Source: an uncultured Spirochaetota bacterium (GTDB lineage: Bacteria > Spirochaetota > Spirochaetia > JAFGXN01). From it: a stretch of DNA of 64,000 bases. The stretch spans positions 1-64,000 of the forward strand of contig CALXKN010000002.1 of assembly GCA_944388995.1 (NCBI GenBank), read 5' to 3'. The notes under the pieces are model-generated. The model saw only the letters and a program-made list of their open reading frames with translations. It searched no databases and was not told where the DNA came from. The stretch's first letter is position 1. Each line of letters begins with the position of its first letter. Positions 8,078 through 15,488 of this stretch are shown here, piece by piece. A program made the translations under genes and the position numbers.

Positions 8078-9442
8078 ATGGCGAAACTTTGGCAAAAAGA
8101 TTACAATTTGAATGCTTTAATTGAAGAGTTTACGGTCGGAAACGACCCTGTTCTCGATTTGGAGTTGCTGGCAAGCGACTGTGCCGCGTCAACGGCGCAC
8201 GCCAAAATGCTGGCGGCTGTCGGCATTCTGTCGCCGCAAGAGGCCGACGCCCTCTGCCGCGAACTGGCGCAAATCATGGCCGAGGCGCAGGAGAAACGCT
8301 TTCCGATCGCGTTTTCCGATGAGGACTGCCACACCGCGATTGAAAACCGTCTGACCGAGCGTCTTGGCGAGGCGGGTAAAAAAATTCATACAGGGCGTTC
8401 CCGCAACGATCAGGTTCTAACCGCCTTGCGTCTCTACTCGAAAGCGTATGTACTGGAGATGATTCAGGCGCTGATCGGTTTCGCCGAGGCAGCCGCCGGG
8501 TTAGCAAAAAAAGAAGAAACAACACCGATGCCGGGACGGACCCACTTGCAGACAGCGATGCCGTCATCGGTTGGACTGTGGGCTGCTTCATTTGCCGAAG
8601 AGACGGTCGACCACATCCGTCACTTTTTTTTCCTTTATGACCTCATCGATCAGAGTCCGCTCGGCTCTGCCGCCAGTTACGGCACGCCGCTGCCGTTGAA
8701 CCGCGAAATGACCGCTGAACTGATGGGTTTTGCCCGCGTGCAGAATAATGTTTTGTACGCAAATAACTCCCGCGGCAAGTTTGAAGCGATGCTGATTGAC
8801 GCTGCGGAGGCGGCGTGTCTCTGCTTTTCCAAAGCGGCGCAGGATTTGATTCTCTTTTCATTGCCTGAGTTCGGATATTTTTCCCTGCCGCGTGAACTGT
8901 GTTCCGGTTCGAGCATCATGCCGCAAAAAAAGAATCCCGACGGGTTGGAACTGATCCGTTCCAAAGCGGCGGTTCTCGGCGGCTGCGCGTCGACAATTAA
9001 AAACATTCTGCGCTCGGCGCCTTCGGGTTATAACCGCGATTTTCAGGATACAAAAGAGCCGTTTCTGAAAGCCGCTCGGCTGTCGGTTCAGTGCGCCCGC
9101 ATTATGGAGCTGACTTTTCGAGAGGTGGAGGTCAACCGCCGTCGGCTGACGGAGGCTTTCACCCCGGAAATTTTTGCAACCGACGCCGCTTACGAGGCGG
9201 TTGCTGCCGGAAAAAGTTTCCGAGACGCTTACCGAGAGGTTGGACTCAACCTCGGTGCGCTTGAAAACCGCGATCCGGCCGCCGCTTTACGCGCTCGTAC
9301 GTCGACAGGAACACCCGGAGCGCTGCGCCTTGAAACGCTTTTCAGCAGTTTGTCGGAGCTGAAGCAGAAACAAGAAGATGAAAACAGCCGTTTTTCGACG
9401 GCATTGAAAAGTTTGACGGGAACCGCCGTCAGGCTCTTTTGA
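8078..9442 (+). CDS. argH: Argininosuccinate lyase
   Basis: 454 aa, fumarase/aspartase superfamily. It splits argininosuccinate to arginine and fumarate, the last step of arginine synthesis. The family signature GSSIMPQKKNPD is at about residues 277-288, with the conserved flexible loop carrying the catalytic serine. HTGRSRNDQV is near 104-113 and TPMPGRTHLQ near 150. Length is normal. It is the last gene of the glgA run, 4 nt after the DUF2156 gene with a weak SD. argG and other arg genes are not in the window, so pathway completeness cannot be judged. Confidence 0.95.
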   Translation: MAKLWQKDYNLNALIEEFTVGNDPVLDLELLASDCAASTAHAKMLAAVGILSPQEADALCRELAQIMAEAQEKRFPIAFSDEDCHTAIENRLTERLGEAGKKIHTGRSRNDQVLTALRLYSKAYVLEMIQALIGFAEAAAGLAKKEETTPMPGRTHLQTAMPSSVGLWAASFAEETVDHIRHFFFLYDLIDQSPLGSAASYGTPLPLNREMTAELMGFARVQNNVLYANNSRGKFEAMLIDAAEAACLCFSKAAQDLILFSLPEFGYFSLPRELCSGSSIMPQKKNPDGLELIRSKAAVLGGCASTIKNILRSAPSGYNRDFQDTKEPFLKAARLSVQCARIMELTFREVEVNRRRLTEAFTPEIFATDAAYEAVAAGKSFRDAYREVGLNLGALENRDPAAALRARTSTGTPGALRLETLFSSLSELKQKQEDENSRFSTALKSLTGTAVRLF

Positions 9443-9457
9443 AGCGGTGTCCGGCGG

Positions 9458-9486
9458 TTTACTTTTTTCTCCGGTTGTGGTAAAAT
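9458..9486 (+). promoter_or_regulatory. Promoter of the prs-like gene
   Basis: TTTACT (9458-9463) and TAAAAT (9481-9486) are spaced 17 nt apart. The start would fall at about 9493, next to the SD GGAGAGG (9495-9501), so the leader is very short. Confidence 0.6.
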
Positions 9487-9504
9487 GCGGTTGCGGAGAG
9501 GCTG

Positions 9505-10737
9505 ATGGGTGTTCAAATTTCATCAAAGTTGGGTGTCATTTCCTGTCCCGGCGGGGAAGTGTTTGCAAAAAGTGTTGTTGAGCACTTAACGCGGCTGTTT
9601 CAACGGGATTTGAAGCGGAAGACCAATGATTTGGTCAAAAAATACGGAATTTCAAAAGAAGAAGTGGTTCGGCGGTTCAATCTTGACGCCGATTTGGCTG
9701 TCCGGCCGCGGGTTTCAAAAGGATCGCCGGATGAGTATGCGATTCCGAGGTTCAATATTCCGGTTGAATTTACCCGTTTTGCCAACGGTGAGTTTAAGGC
9801 GACGATTCTCTCGAGTGTGCGCGGCGCCGATCTCTATATTTTCCAGGATGTCGAGAATCATTATCCGCTGCTTTTTCCCAATAGCGGCGAGACGGCGGTT
9901 CTTTCGGTCAACGATCATATGATGTGCCTGATGACGGTGATCGACGCGGCGGTTCAGGCGGGGGCGGCAACCGTTACTTTGGTTCTGCCGGCTTATCCGT
10001 ATTCGCGTCAGCATAAACGCAAGGGGCGCGAAGCGCTGACGGCGGCCTGGTTTGCGCGGTTATGCGAATTTATGGGGGTCGCGCGCATTTTAACGCTGGA
10101 TATTCACTCAACCGAAATTCAGAACAGCTGCAAAACCATTGCTCTGGAAAATATTCACGCTTCGTATCAGATTATGAAGAAGCTGTGCGGACTGATGCAT
10201 TCGTCGTATGATGATTTGGTGATTGTTTCTCCCGATACCGGCGCCGTCAGCCGTAATAAATTTTATGCCGATCACCTCAAACGGCCGCTGGCGATGCTTT
10301 ATAAAGAACGCGATTATTCGGTTGTAACGAAAAGCGCCGGTCAGTCCAATATCAAATCGATCCGCCTGCTCGGCGACGTCTCCGGGAAAAACGTTTTCAT
10401 GGCCGACGATATGCTGGCGACCGGAGGAACGCTGATTAAGGCGATGCGGCGGCTGAAGGAGATGGGGGCAAAGGATATTTTTTGCGGAATCAGTCTGCCG
10501 CTTTTTACGGGAAATGCGATCGATGCGTTTGATGAAGCGTATAAAGAGGGTTGTTTTTGCAAAATTATCGGAACTAACAGCGTTTTTCACGATGAGTCTT
10601 TACTGGATAAGGAGTGGTACGTTTCAACCGATATTGCCGAACTTTTTGCTCAGTTTATCATGCGTCTGCACTACAACGAATCCACCAGTCCGCTTTTGGA
10701 AAACATCAAAATCATACAGAAACTGCTCAATCCGTAA
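9505..10737 (+). CDS. prs: Ribose-phosphate pyrophosphokinase, long form
   Basis: 410 aa. It makes PRPP from ribose-5-phosphate and ATP for nucleotide, His and Trp synthesis. Recognisable blocks are FANGEF (ATP/Mg site region), YPYSRQHKRKGRE (ATP-binding/flexible-loop region), LDIHS (catalytic His block), and the PRPP-binding loop ADDMLATGGT at residues 300-309. Standard Prs is about 315 aa. The extra length is mostly an N-terminal insertion of about 60 residues before FANGEF, plus shorter inserts. All core motifs are kept, so it is likely active, but it belongs to a divergent subtype. The stop overlaps the next start (TAATG). Confidence 0.85.
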   Translation: MGVQISSKLGVISCPGGEVFAKSVVEHLTRLFQRDLKRKTNDLVKKYGISKEEVVRRFNLDADLAVRPRVSKGSPDEYAIPRFNIPVEFTRFANGEFKATILSSVRGADLYIFQDVENHYPLLFPNSGETAVLSVNDHMMCLMTVIDAAVQAGAATVTLVLPAYPYSRQHKRKGREALTAAWFARLCEFMGVARILTLDIHSTEIQNSCKTIALENIHASYQIMKKLCGLMHSSYDDLVIVSPDTGAVSRNKFYADHLKRPLAMLYKERDYSVVTKSAGQSNIKSIRLLGDVSGKNVFMADDMLATGGTLIKAMRRLKEMGAKDIFCGISLPLFTGNAIDAFDEAYKEGCFCKIIGTNSVFHDESLLDKEWYVSTDIAELFAQFIMRLHYNESTSPLLENIKIIQKLLNP

Positions 10738-11927
10738 TGAAAAGCGAAGCCGCTTTGATTTTGGATTTGGGAACCTCCTCGCTGAAAGGCGCGCTGTTTG
10801 AGGGCGGCCGCCGTCTGGCGTTTGTGCGCCTGCCGTATGAGGGGGAACGCCGTCCCGATTTTGAAAACCGTTCCCTGCAGGCGCTGCTGAAAACGGCGGT
10901 GAGGGCGGTGGCGGCGCTGCGCGGACGTTGTCCGTCGGCGGCGATCCGCAGCGTCGTTACGGTCGGCAACGGGCCGTCTTGGGTTGCGTTTGACGGCGGC
11001 GGCGCCGTTTGCGGCGCGCCGCTGATGTGGACGGCTGCCGGAAAAACGCAGACGCCGCCAACCCCTTCCCGTTATCTGCGGCTTTTGGACGCGTTCAACC
11101 GTCTTCATCCCGACGTTTTCCGGCGGGCGCAGGCGTTTCTGCCGCTGTCGGATGCGTTTGCGTATTTTCTGACGGGGGAGAGGGCGGCGGCGCTTTCGTG
11201 TGAAGCGGCGCGGTTTTTATACTGGGAAGAAGAGGAGTGCCGCCGGCTCGGTCTGCCGTTTGAGAAGCTGCCGCCGTTTGCGCTGTCGGGAGAGCGGTTG
11301 GGAACCGTAACCCGGGAGGCGGCGGCCGCGACGGGAATCGATGCCGGCGCGGCCGTTTACGCCGGCGCGCCGGATTACGTTGCCGGGCTCATCGGTTCGG
11401 GGTCGCTGCGGCCGGGGGCGGTGTTCAACCGGACCGGAACCAGCGAAGCCGTTAATTTTGTGTTGGACACGGCTGAGGGCGGTGCGCCGTTTTGGGACGG
11501 GTTCAATGTCGATTCGGTCTTTCTGCCGCCGACGGGAATTTGGTTTGAAGAGTGGTTTTTCCGTTTTGCGCCTCCGGGAATGACGCCGTCCCGGGCCGCC
11601 GACGATCTGGCGCGGCGGCGGCGGGAGGCGTTTTCGGCGGAGGCCTTTGACGCGGGGCGGCGGCTCTTTGACGGAATTGAGGAGGCTTTCTGTGCCGCCG
11701 TCGGGCGGCTGCGGGAACGGCGGCGGTTTGAGGAAGCGGTGATCGGCGGCAGTCAGGCGGAAGCGGCCGCCTGGGTTGCTGAAAAAGGAAAGCGCTGCGG
11801 TTTGCGGCTGCGGATTCCCCGTTATGCCGCCTGCGAGCTGACGGGGGGCGCCGTGCTGGCCGCGGCCGCCGGAAAACGCGGCGCCGTCGCGTTTCTGTCG
11901 GAAGCGTATTCAAAGGCTGCCCGGTAA
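10737..11927 (+). CDS. FGGY-family carbohydrate kinase, short
   Basis: 396 aa from ATG 10737, which shares its A with the TAA of the prs-like gene. The N-terminal phosphate-1 loop LILDLGTSSLKGALF (residues 7-21) and a central GAPDYVAGLIGSGSL block with the catalytic-type Asp are FGGY hallmarks. A C-terminal ELTGGAVLAAAAGKRG adenosine segment completes the ASKHA fold. Xylulokinases and glycerol kinases are about 480-510 aa, so this one has a reduced lid or helical region. The gene is markedly GC-rich (many GCG/CGG codons). Substrate unknown. Coupling to a PRPP synthase hints at pentose phosphorylation, which is inference only. Confidence 0.8.
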   Translation: MKSEAALILDLGTSSLKGALFEGGRRLAFVRLPYEGERRPDFENRSLQALLKTAVRAVAALRGRCPSAAIRSVVTVGNGPSWVAFDGGGAVCGAPLMWTAAGKTQTPPTPSRYLRLLDAFNRLHPDVFRRAQAFLPLSDAFAYFLTGERAAALSCEAARFLYWEEEECRRLGLPFEKLPPFALSGERLGTVTREAAAATGIDAGAAVYAGAPDYVAGLIGSGSLRPGAVFNRTGTSEAVNFVLDTAEGGAPFWDGFNVDSVFLPPTGIWFEEWFFRFAPPGMTPSRAADDLARRRREAFSAEAFDAGRRLFDGIEEAFCAAVGRLRERRRFEEAVIGGSQAEAAAWVAEKGKRCGLRLRIPRYAACELTGGAVLAAAAGKRGAVAFLSEAYSKAAR

Positions 11928-11970
11928 CCGGCCGCCGCTTAAAAAAAACGGATGAAAATAAAAAAAGCCG

Positions 11971-11999
11971 TTGACATTTTTTCCGGAAATTTATATAGT
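11971..11999 (+). promoter_or_regulatory. Promoter of the tRNA-Thr / rpmG / secE cluster
   Basis: TTGACA (11971-11976), a 17-nt spacer, and TATAGT (11994-11999). The start is expected at about 12006, 20 nt before tRNA-Thr. No other strong promoter is seen until 23281, so this one probably feeds the rpoBC region too. Confidence 0.85.
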
Positions 12000-12025
12000 A
12001 AATCACTGTATTATCGGTAAACTAC

Positions 12026-12098
12026 GCCCTTGTAGCTCAGTCGGTAGAGTACAACCATGGTAAGGTTGGGGTCATCGGTTCAAGTCCGATCGGGGGCT
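12026..12098 (+). tRNA. tRNA-Thr (anticodon GGU)
   Basis: A 73-nt cloverleaf: acceptor GCCCTTG/CGGGGGC (two G-U pairs), anticodon stem CAACC/GGTTG with loop ATGGTAA (anticodon GGT), and T arm ATCGG-TTCAAGT-CCGAT. The discriminator base is T, as is usual for threonine tRNAs. CCA is not encoded. Confidence 0.93.
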
Positions 12099-12136
12099 CG
12101 CATTGAAAAAACCGCAGGATTTTCAGGAGAGAAAAG

Positions 12137-12313
12137 ATGGCTAAGAAGAAAAAAGGAAACGTCGAGCTGGTCGCTTTGAAGTGTGAAGAGTGCGGCCGCC
12201 GCAACTATACGACGCAGAAAAACCGCAAGAATATCACGGCGAAGCTGGAATTCAGCAAATACTGCAAATTCGACCGCAAGCATACGCTTCACAAAGAAAC
12301 AAAAGTCAAATAG
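12137..12313 (+). CDS. rpmG: 50S ribosomal protein L33 (bL33)
   Basis: 58 aa, a small basic protein of the large subunit near the E site. The sequence [20 protein letters not shown] is followed by the family core [12 protein letters not shown] and the tail [10 protein letters not shown] zinc knuckle CxxC is present at residues 16-19, but the second knuckle reads CKFD (43-46) rather than CxxC, so one of the four usual Cys ligands is Asp. It sits between tRNA-Thr and tRNA-Trp, so the mRNA must be released by tRNA processing. Confidence 0.95.
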   Translation: MAKKKKGNVELVALKCEECGRRNYTTQKNRKNITAKLEFSKYCKFDRKHTLHKETKVK

Positions 12314-12319
12314 TCCTTT

Positions 12320-12391
12320 AGGTCAGTAGTACAACGGCCAGTACAACGGTCTCCAAAACCGTGGATGAGGGTTCGATTCCTTCCTGACCTG
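12320..12391 (+). tRNA. tRNA-Trp (anticodon CCA)
   Basis: Acceptor AGGTCAG/CTGACCT (12320-12326 with 12384-12390), discriminator G, anticodon stem ACGGT/ACCGT with loop CTCCAAA (anticodon CCA), and T loop TTCGATT. It lies 6 nt after the rpmG stop and 22 nt before secE, the order known from many bacteria (rpmG - tRNA-Trp - secE). Confidence 0.93.
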
Positions 12392-12413
12392 AATCATAAA
12401 GGAAGAGGTTTTT

Positions 12414-12620
12414 ATGAAAAAAATCATCAATTTCTTTAAAGAGTGTTACAGTGAGCTGAAAAAGGTCGTTTGGCCGACCCGCGAATCGGTAATGGAAAAT
12501 ACGAAAATCGTCATCATTTCAATCGCGGTTGTGGCGGTCTTTCTTTTTTGCGTTGATTTTCTCTCTTCCAAATTGGTGGCCGACGTCTTGGCCGGCGAGT
12601 GGCTGACGGGAGGAATGTAA
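12414..12620 (+). CDS. secE: Preprotein translocase subunit SecE
   Basis: 68 aa, the short single-spanning form. An amphipathic N-terminal helix, INFFKECYSELKKVVWPTRE, carries the conserved WPTR motif. It is followed by one membrane helix, about residues 31-51 (IVIISIAVVAVFLFCVDFLSS). It clamps SecY in the SecYEG channel. SecY itself is encoded at 34663-35988. The stop overlaps nusG (TAATG). An AGGAAGAGG SD precedes the start. Confidence 0.95.
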   Translation: MKKIINFFKECYSELKKVVWPTRESVMENTKIVIISIAVVAVFLFCVDFLSSKLVADVLAGEWLTGGM

Positions 12621-13180
12621 TGGCCCGCGGTTGGTACGTGCTTCACTCCCTTTCCGGTTATGAAGCGAAGGTGGAGGCGGCTCTCAGGAAGATGCTGGAA
12701 GACGACGCCGAGTTGGCCGCGTCGGTTTTTGACGTCAAAATTCCCCAGGAAGAGGTGGTGGAGATCCGTAACGGAAAGAAGCGGATTGCCAACCGTAAAT
12801 TTTTGCCCGGTTATATGCTGATTGAGATGGATTTGGATGATCTGACGTGGAAAGCGGTCGTTTCCAAAATCCGCCGCATCAACGGCGTGATGGGTTTTTT
12901 GGGAACCACCGTCCGCGGGCAGAAACCGAACGCGATTACGGCGGACGAAGCGAAAGCGGTTTTTCAGAAGACCGGCGATATCAAGGCTGATAAGCCGTTG
13001 CGGGTGAACCGCGAATTTAATGTTGATGAGCAGGTGAAGATTACTGCCGGTCCGTTTGACGGTTTTTCAGGAAAAATTACGGAGGTTTTGGGCGATAAGG
13101 GACGTCTGCGCGTCTCCGTCGGGATTTTCGGACGCTCGACTCCGGTTGAGGTTGATTTCACTCAGGTTGAAAAACTCTGA
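12620..13180 (+). CDS. nusG: Transcription termination/antitermination factor NusG
   Basis: 186 aa from ATG 12620, overlapping the secE stop by one base. The NGN domain starts WYVLHSLSGYEAKVE and contains the RKFLPGYMLIEM block. The C-terminal KOW domain is at about 135-186 (VKITAGPFDGFSGKITEV). NusG binds RNA polymerase and links it to Rho and ribosomal protein uS10. Length and motifs are normal. The leader of rplK follows. Confidence 0.96.
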   Translation: MARGWYVLHSLSGYEAKVEAALRKMLEDDAELAASVFDVKIPQEEVVEIRNGKKRIANRKFLPGYMLIEMDLDDLTWKAVVSKIRRINGVMGFLGTTVRGQKPNAITADEAKAVFQKTGDIKADKPLRVNREFNVDEQVKITAGPFDGFSGKITEVLGDKGRLRVSVGIFGRSTPVEVDFTQVEKL

Positions 13181-13196
13181 GTCTGTTTCGGTGGAA

Positions 13197-13227
13197 ATGG
13201 GAGTCCGGCAACGGACGTTTGTACCAT
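13197..13227 (+). promoter_or_regulatory. Candidate ribosomal protein L1 binding site in the rplK leader
   Basis: In the 60-nt nusG-rplK gap an outer stem ATGG/CCAT (13197-13200 with 13224-13227) encloses an asymmetric internal loop and a GTCCG-GCAA-CGGAC hairpin (13203-13216). Two helices around an asymmetric loop is the general shape of L1 operator sites found before rplKA in many bacteria. Autorepression of rplK-rplA translation by L1 would follow. This is structural resemblance only. Confidence 0.45.
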
Positions 13228-13240
13228 AAGGAGATAGATT

Positions 13241-13672
13241 ATGGCGACTAAAAAAGTCACAGCAGTGATTAAGCTGCAAGTCCCTGCGGGGAAGGCAACG
13301 CCGGCGCCGCCGGTTGGTCCCGCGTTGGGTCCTCACGGAGTTTCGGCTCCTCAGTTTTGTCAGCAGTTCAACGACAAAACGAAAAACATGGAACCGGGTC
13401 TGATTATCCCGGTTGTCATCACCGCGTATGCCGACAAATCGTTTACGTTTATTACGAAGACGCCGCCGGCGGCAGTTCTGGTCAAAAAGGCTTTGGGTCT
13501 GACTTCGGCCAGCGCCAATTCCAAAAAAGAAAAGGTCGGGAAAATTTCCCGCGCAAAACTGAAGGAGCTGGCAGAACTGAAAATGCCGGATCTTAACGCC
13601 AACGACGTCGAGGCGGCCATGAAAATCATTGCCGGAACGTGCCGCAGTATGGGCGTAGAGGTGGAGGACTGA
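13241..13672 (+). CDS. rplK: 50S ribosomal protein L11 (uL11)
   Basis: 143 aa. The N-terminal domain has the proline-rich [12 protein letters not shown] segment of the thiostrepton/GTPase-centre region. The C-terminal domain binds 23S rRNA H43-44 and ends with [21 protein letters not shown] lies 8 nt before ATG. The gene is followed after one base by rplA, a pair usually co-regulated by L1. Confidence 0.97.
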   Translation: MATKKVTAVIKLQVPAGKATPAPPVGPALGPHGVSAPQFCQQFNDKTKNMEPGLIIPVVITAYADKSFTFITKTPPAAVLVKKALGLTSASANSKKEKVGKISRAKLKELAELKMPDLNANDVEAAMKIIAGTCRSMGVEVED

Positions 13673-13673
13673 G

Positions 13674-14354
13674 ATGCGCAGAGGAAAGAAATATGCCGCC
13701 GCTGCGGCCAAATACGACAAACAGAAGCGTTACGAGCTGAATGAAGCCGTAAAGCTGGTGAAGGAAGCGGCGTTTGCGAAATTTGATGAGACGGTTGAGC
13801 TTTCCGTTAAGCTGAATTTGAAGAAAGGACAGTCGGTCCGCGATACCGTGGTTCTTCCGAATCAGTTTGCGGCCGAAAAACGGATTCTGGTTTTCGCAAA
13901 GGGAGAAAAAGCGACTGAAGCAACGCAGGCCGGCGCCGCGTATGTCGGCGACACTGATTTGGTTCAGAAAATTCAGGGCGGTTGGCTCGATTTCGACGTT
14001 GTCGTTGCAACTCCCGATATGATGAAGGACGTCGGACGGCTGGGGCCTGTTCTGGGACGCCGCGGGATCATGCCGAACCCGAAAACCGGTACCGTCACCA
14101 TGGACGTCGCCGGGGCCATTAAAGAGCTGAAGCAGGGCCGCGTCGAGTTCCGCAACGACAAGACCGGCGTCATTCACTTGGCTGTCGGAAAGGTTTCCAT
14201 GGCTCCCGAAGCGGTGGCTGAAAATGTGCGACTGGTCATGGGTGAAATCAGGAAAAAAAGGCCGTCCGATACAAAGGGCGATTTTGTAAAGAGCGTTGCC
14301 GTCTCGTCGACGATGGGGCCGGGCGTCAAGGTCGATTTCAACGACAGAATGTAA
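13674..14354 (+). CDS. rplA: 50S ribosomal protein L1 (uL1)
   Basis: 226 aa. L1-stalk protein and probable repressor of the rplKA mRNA. The conserved block [15 protein letters not shown] lies about two thirds of the way in, and [15 protein letters not shown] precedes the end. ATG comes one base after the rplK stop, with the SD GTGGAGG inside rplK's last codons. Confidence 0.97.
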   Translation: MRRGKKYAAAAAKYDKQKRYELNEAVKLVKEAAFAKFDETVELSVKLNLKKGQSVRDTVVLPNQFAAEKRILVFAKGEKATEATQAGAAYVGDTDLVQKIQGGWLDFDVVVATPDMMKDVGRLGPVLGRRGIMPNPKTGTVTMDVAGAIKELKQGRVEFRNDKTGVIHLAVGKVSMAPEAVAENVRLVMGEIRKKRPSDTKGDFVKSVAVSSTMGPGVKVDFNDRM

Positions 14355-14364
14355 GGAGTGAGAG

Positions 14365-14865
14365 ATGGCCGAACGTAAAATTCAGGAATATAAAAAAGAG
14401 TCCGTCGCTTCTCTGACGGAAGAGTTCAAAGGTCACAGCGACTTTATTTTTTCCGATTACCGCGGCATGACGGTTGAGCAGATCACCGAGCTGCGCAAAC
14501 GGCTGCGGGGAACGCAGGCGGCTTTCCGCGTCGTGAAGAACAACTTTGCCAAAATCGCGCTGAAGTCGCTGGAGACGCCGGACGCCGACGATCTTCTCAA
14601 AGGGCCGACGGCGGTCTGTTACGTCGACGGCGAAACGATGCCGGCAGTGAAAATCCTCTTCGAGGCGGCAAAAACCATGCCGCTGGAGGTTAAAGGCGGC
14701 ATCATAGACGGCGAAGTCTTTGATCCGGCTAAAATGGAAGCCTTCTCGAAACTGCCGACGAAGAACGAGTTGATCGCTTCGCTGATGGGAACAATGAAGG
14801 CTCCGGTTCAGTACGTCGTTTACGTGTTGGATGCGTATCGGAAAAAATTGGAGGCAGCGGAATAG
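14365..14865 (+). CDS. rplJ: 50S ribosomal protein L10 (uL10)
   Basis: 166 aa. It anchors the L7/L12 stalk. The N-terminal rRNA-binding part includes FIFSDYRGMTVEQITELRK and VKNNFAKIAL. The C-terminal helix YVVYVLDAYRKKLEAAE docks L12 dimers. Only 10 nt separate it from rplA, so the long L10 autoregulatory leader known from E. coli is absent here. Confidence 0.96.
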   Translation: MAERKIQEYKKESVASLTEEFKGHSDFIFSDYRGMTVEQITELRKRLRGTQAAFRVVKNNFAKIALKSLETPDADDLLKGPTAVCYVDGETMPAVKILFEAAKTMPLEVKGGIIDGEVFDPAKMEAFSKLPTKNELIASLMGTMKAPVQYVVYVLDAYRKKLEAAE

Positions 14866-14884
14866 TCCGCTTGAATTTGGAAAA

Positions 14885-14923
14885 AACGGCGTTAGTCTTC
14901 ATCGGTAGCATGCTATCGCCGTT
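14885..14923 (+). promoter_or_regulatory. Hairpin between rplJ and rplL
   Basis: AACGGCG (14885-14891) pairs with CGCCGTT (14917-14923), and the loop contains the palindrome TAGCATGCTA (14906-14915). No T run follows. It may be an RNA-processing or stabilising site, or may tune the higher L12 output needed for multiple copies per ribosome. Confidence 0.45.
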
Positions 14924-14953
14924 AAAAATATCTTAACTCAGGAGGAAGAGAAT

Positions 14954-15337
14954 ATGGCTACGCAAGAAGAAATTTTAGAGGCAATCGCGAACATGACCGT
15001 TTTGGAAGTGGCTGATTTGATTAAAGCCATGGAAGAAAAATTCGGCGTGACGGCGGCGGCTCCCGTTGCTGTTGTTGCCGGCGGCGCCGGTGCGGCTGGT
15101 GCAGCTGATGCAGCCGAAGAGAAGAGCGAATTTGACGTCATTTTGGTTTCTTTTGATGAAGCAAAGAAAATCAATGTCATCAAAGTCGTCCGCGAGGTCA
15201 GCGGATTGGGTCTCAAAGAAGCGAAAGACCTTGTTGAAGCCGGCGGCAAAGCCGTTAAAGAGGGCGTTTCCAAAGAGGATGCGGCCGCTCTTAAAGCGAA
15301 GCTGGAAGAAGCCGGAGCCAAAGTCGAGGTCAAATAA
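14954..15337 (+). CDS. rplL: 50S ribosomal protein L7/L12 (bL12)
   Basis: 127 aa. An N-terminal dimerisation helix ([20 protein letters not shown]) is followed by a flexible Ala/Gly hinge of about residues 36-56. The globular C-terminal domain ([19 protein letters not shown] to the end) recruits translation GTPases. A very strong SD (CAGGAGGAAG) precedes the ATG, consistent with high output. A UUCG terminator/attenuator follows. Confidence 0.97.
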   Translation: MATQEEILEAIANMTVLEVADLIKAMEEKFGVTAAAPVAVVAGGAGAAGAADAAEEKSEFDVILVSFDEAKKINVIKVVREVSGLGLKEAKDLVEAGGKAVKEGVSKEDAAALKAKLEEAGAKVEVK

Positions 15338-15346
15338 GTTTTTGCT

Positions 15347-15374
15347 CTTCCGCCCTTCGGGGCGGAAGGTTTTT
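15347..15374 (+). terminator. UUCG terminator/attenuator between rplL and rpoB
   Basis: CTTCCGCCC (15347-15355), tetraloop TTCG, GGGCGGAAG (15360-15368), then G and TTTTT. A perfect 9-bp stem with a hyperstable loop sits 10 nt after rplL. No strong promoter follows before rpoB, so it probably acts as a partial terminator lowering rpoBC relative to ribosomal protein mRNA, as in the classic rplL-rpoB attenuator. Confidence 0.85.
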
Positions 15375-15488
15375 CCGGACAAAGAATTGAAAGTATCTTT
15401 TTACCAATCAACGAAGCGGCAATCTGTCAGTTTGTTTCCCTGCAAGGCGGAAGCAGACTGTCTGTTTATATAAGGGGGACGGAACACG

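Noticed and set aside
10614-10736. Upstream start for the FGGY kinase
   Set aside because: The added residues lie entirely in prs coding sequence in another frame and precede the conserved LDLGT loop without matching the family.
15338-15488. Separate promoter for rpoBC
   Set aside because: No convincing -35/-10 pair at 16-18 nt spacing was found in the gap; only the terminator and weak pairings.
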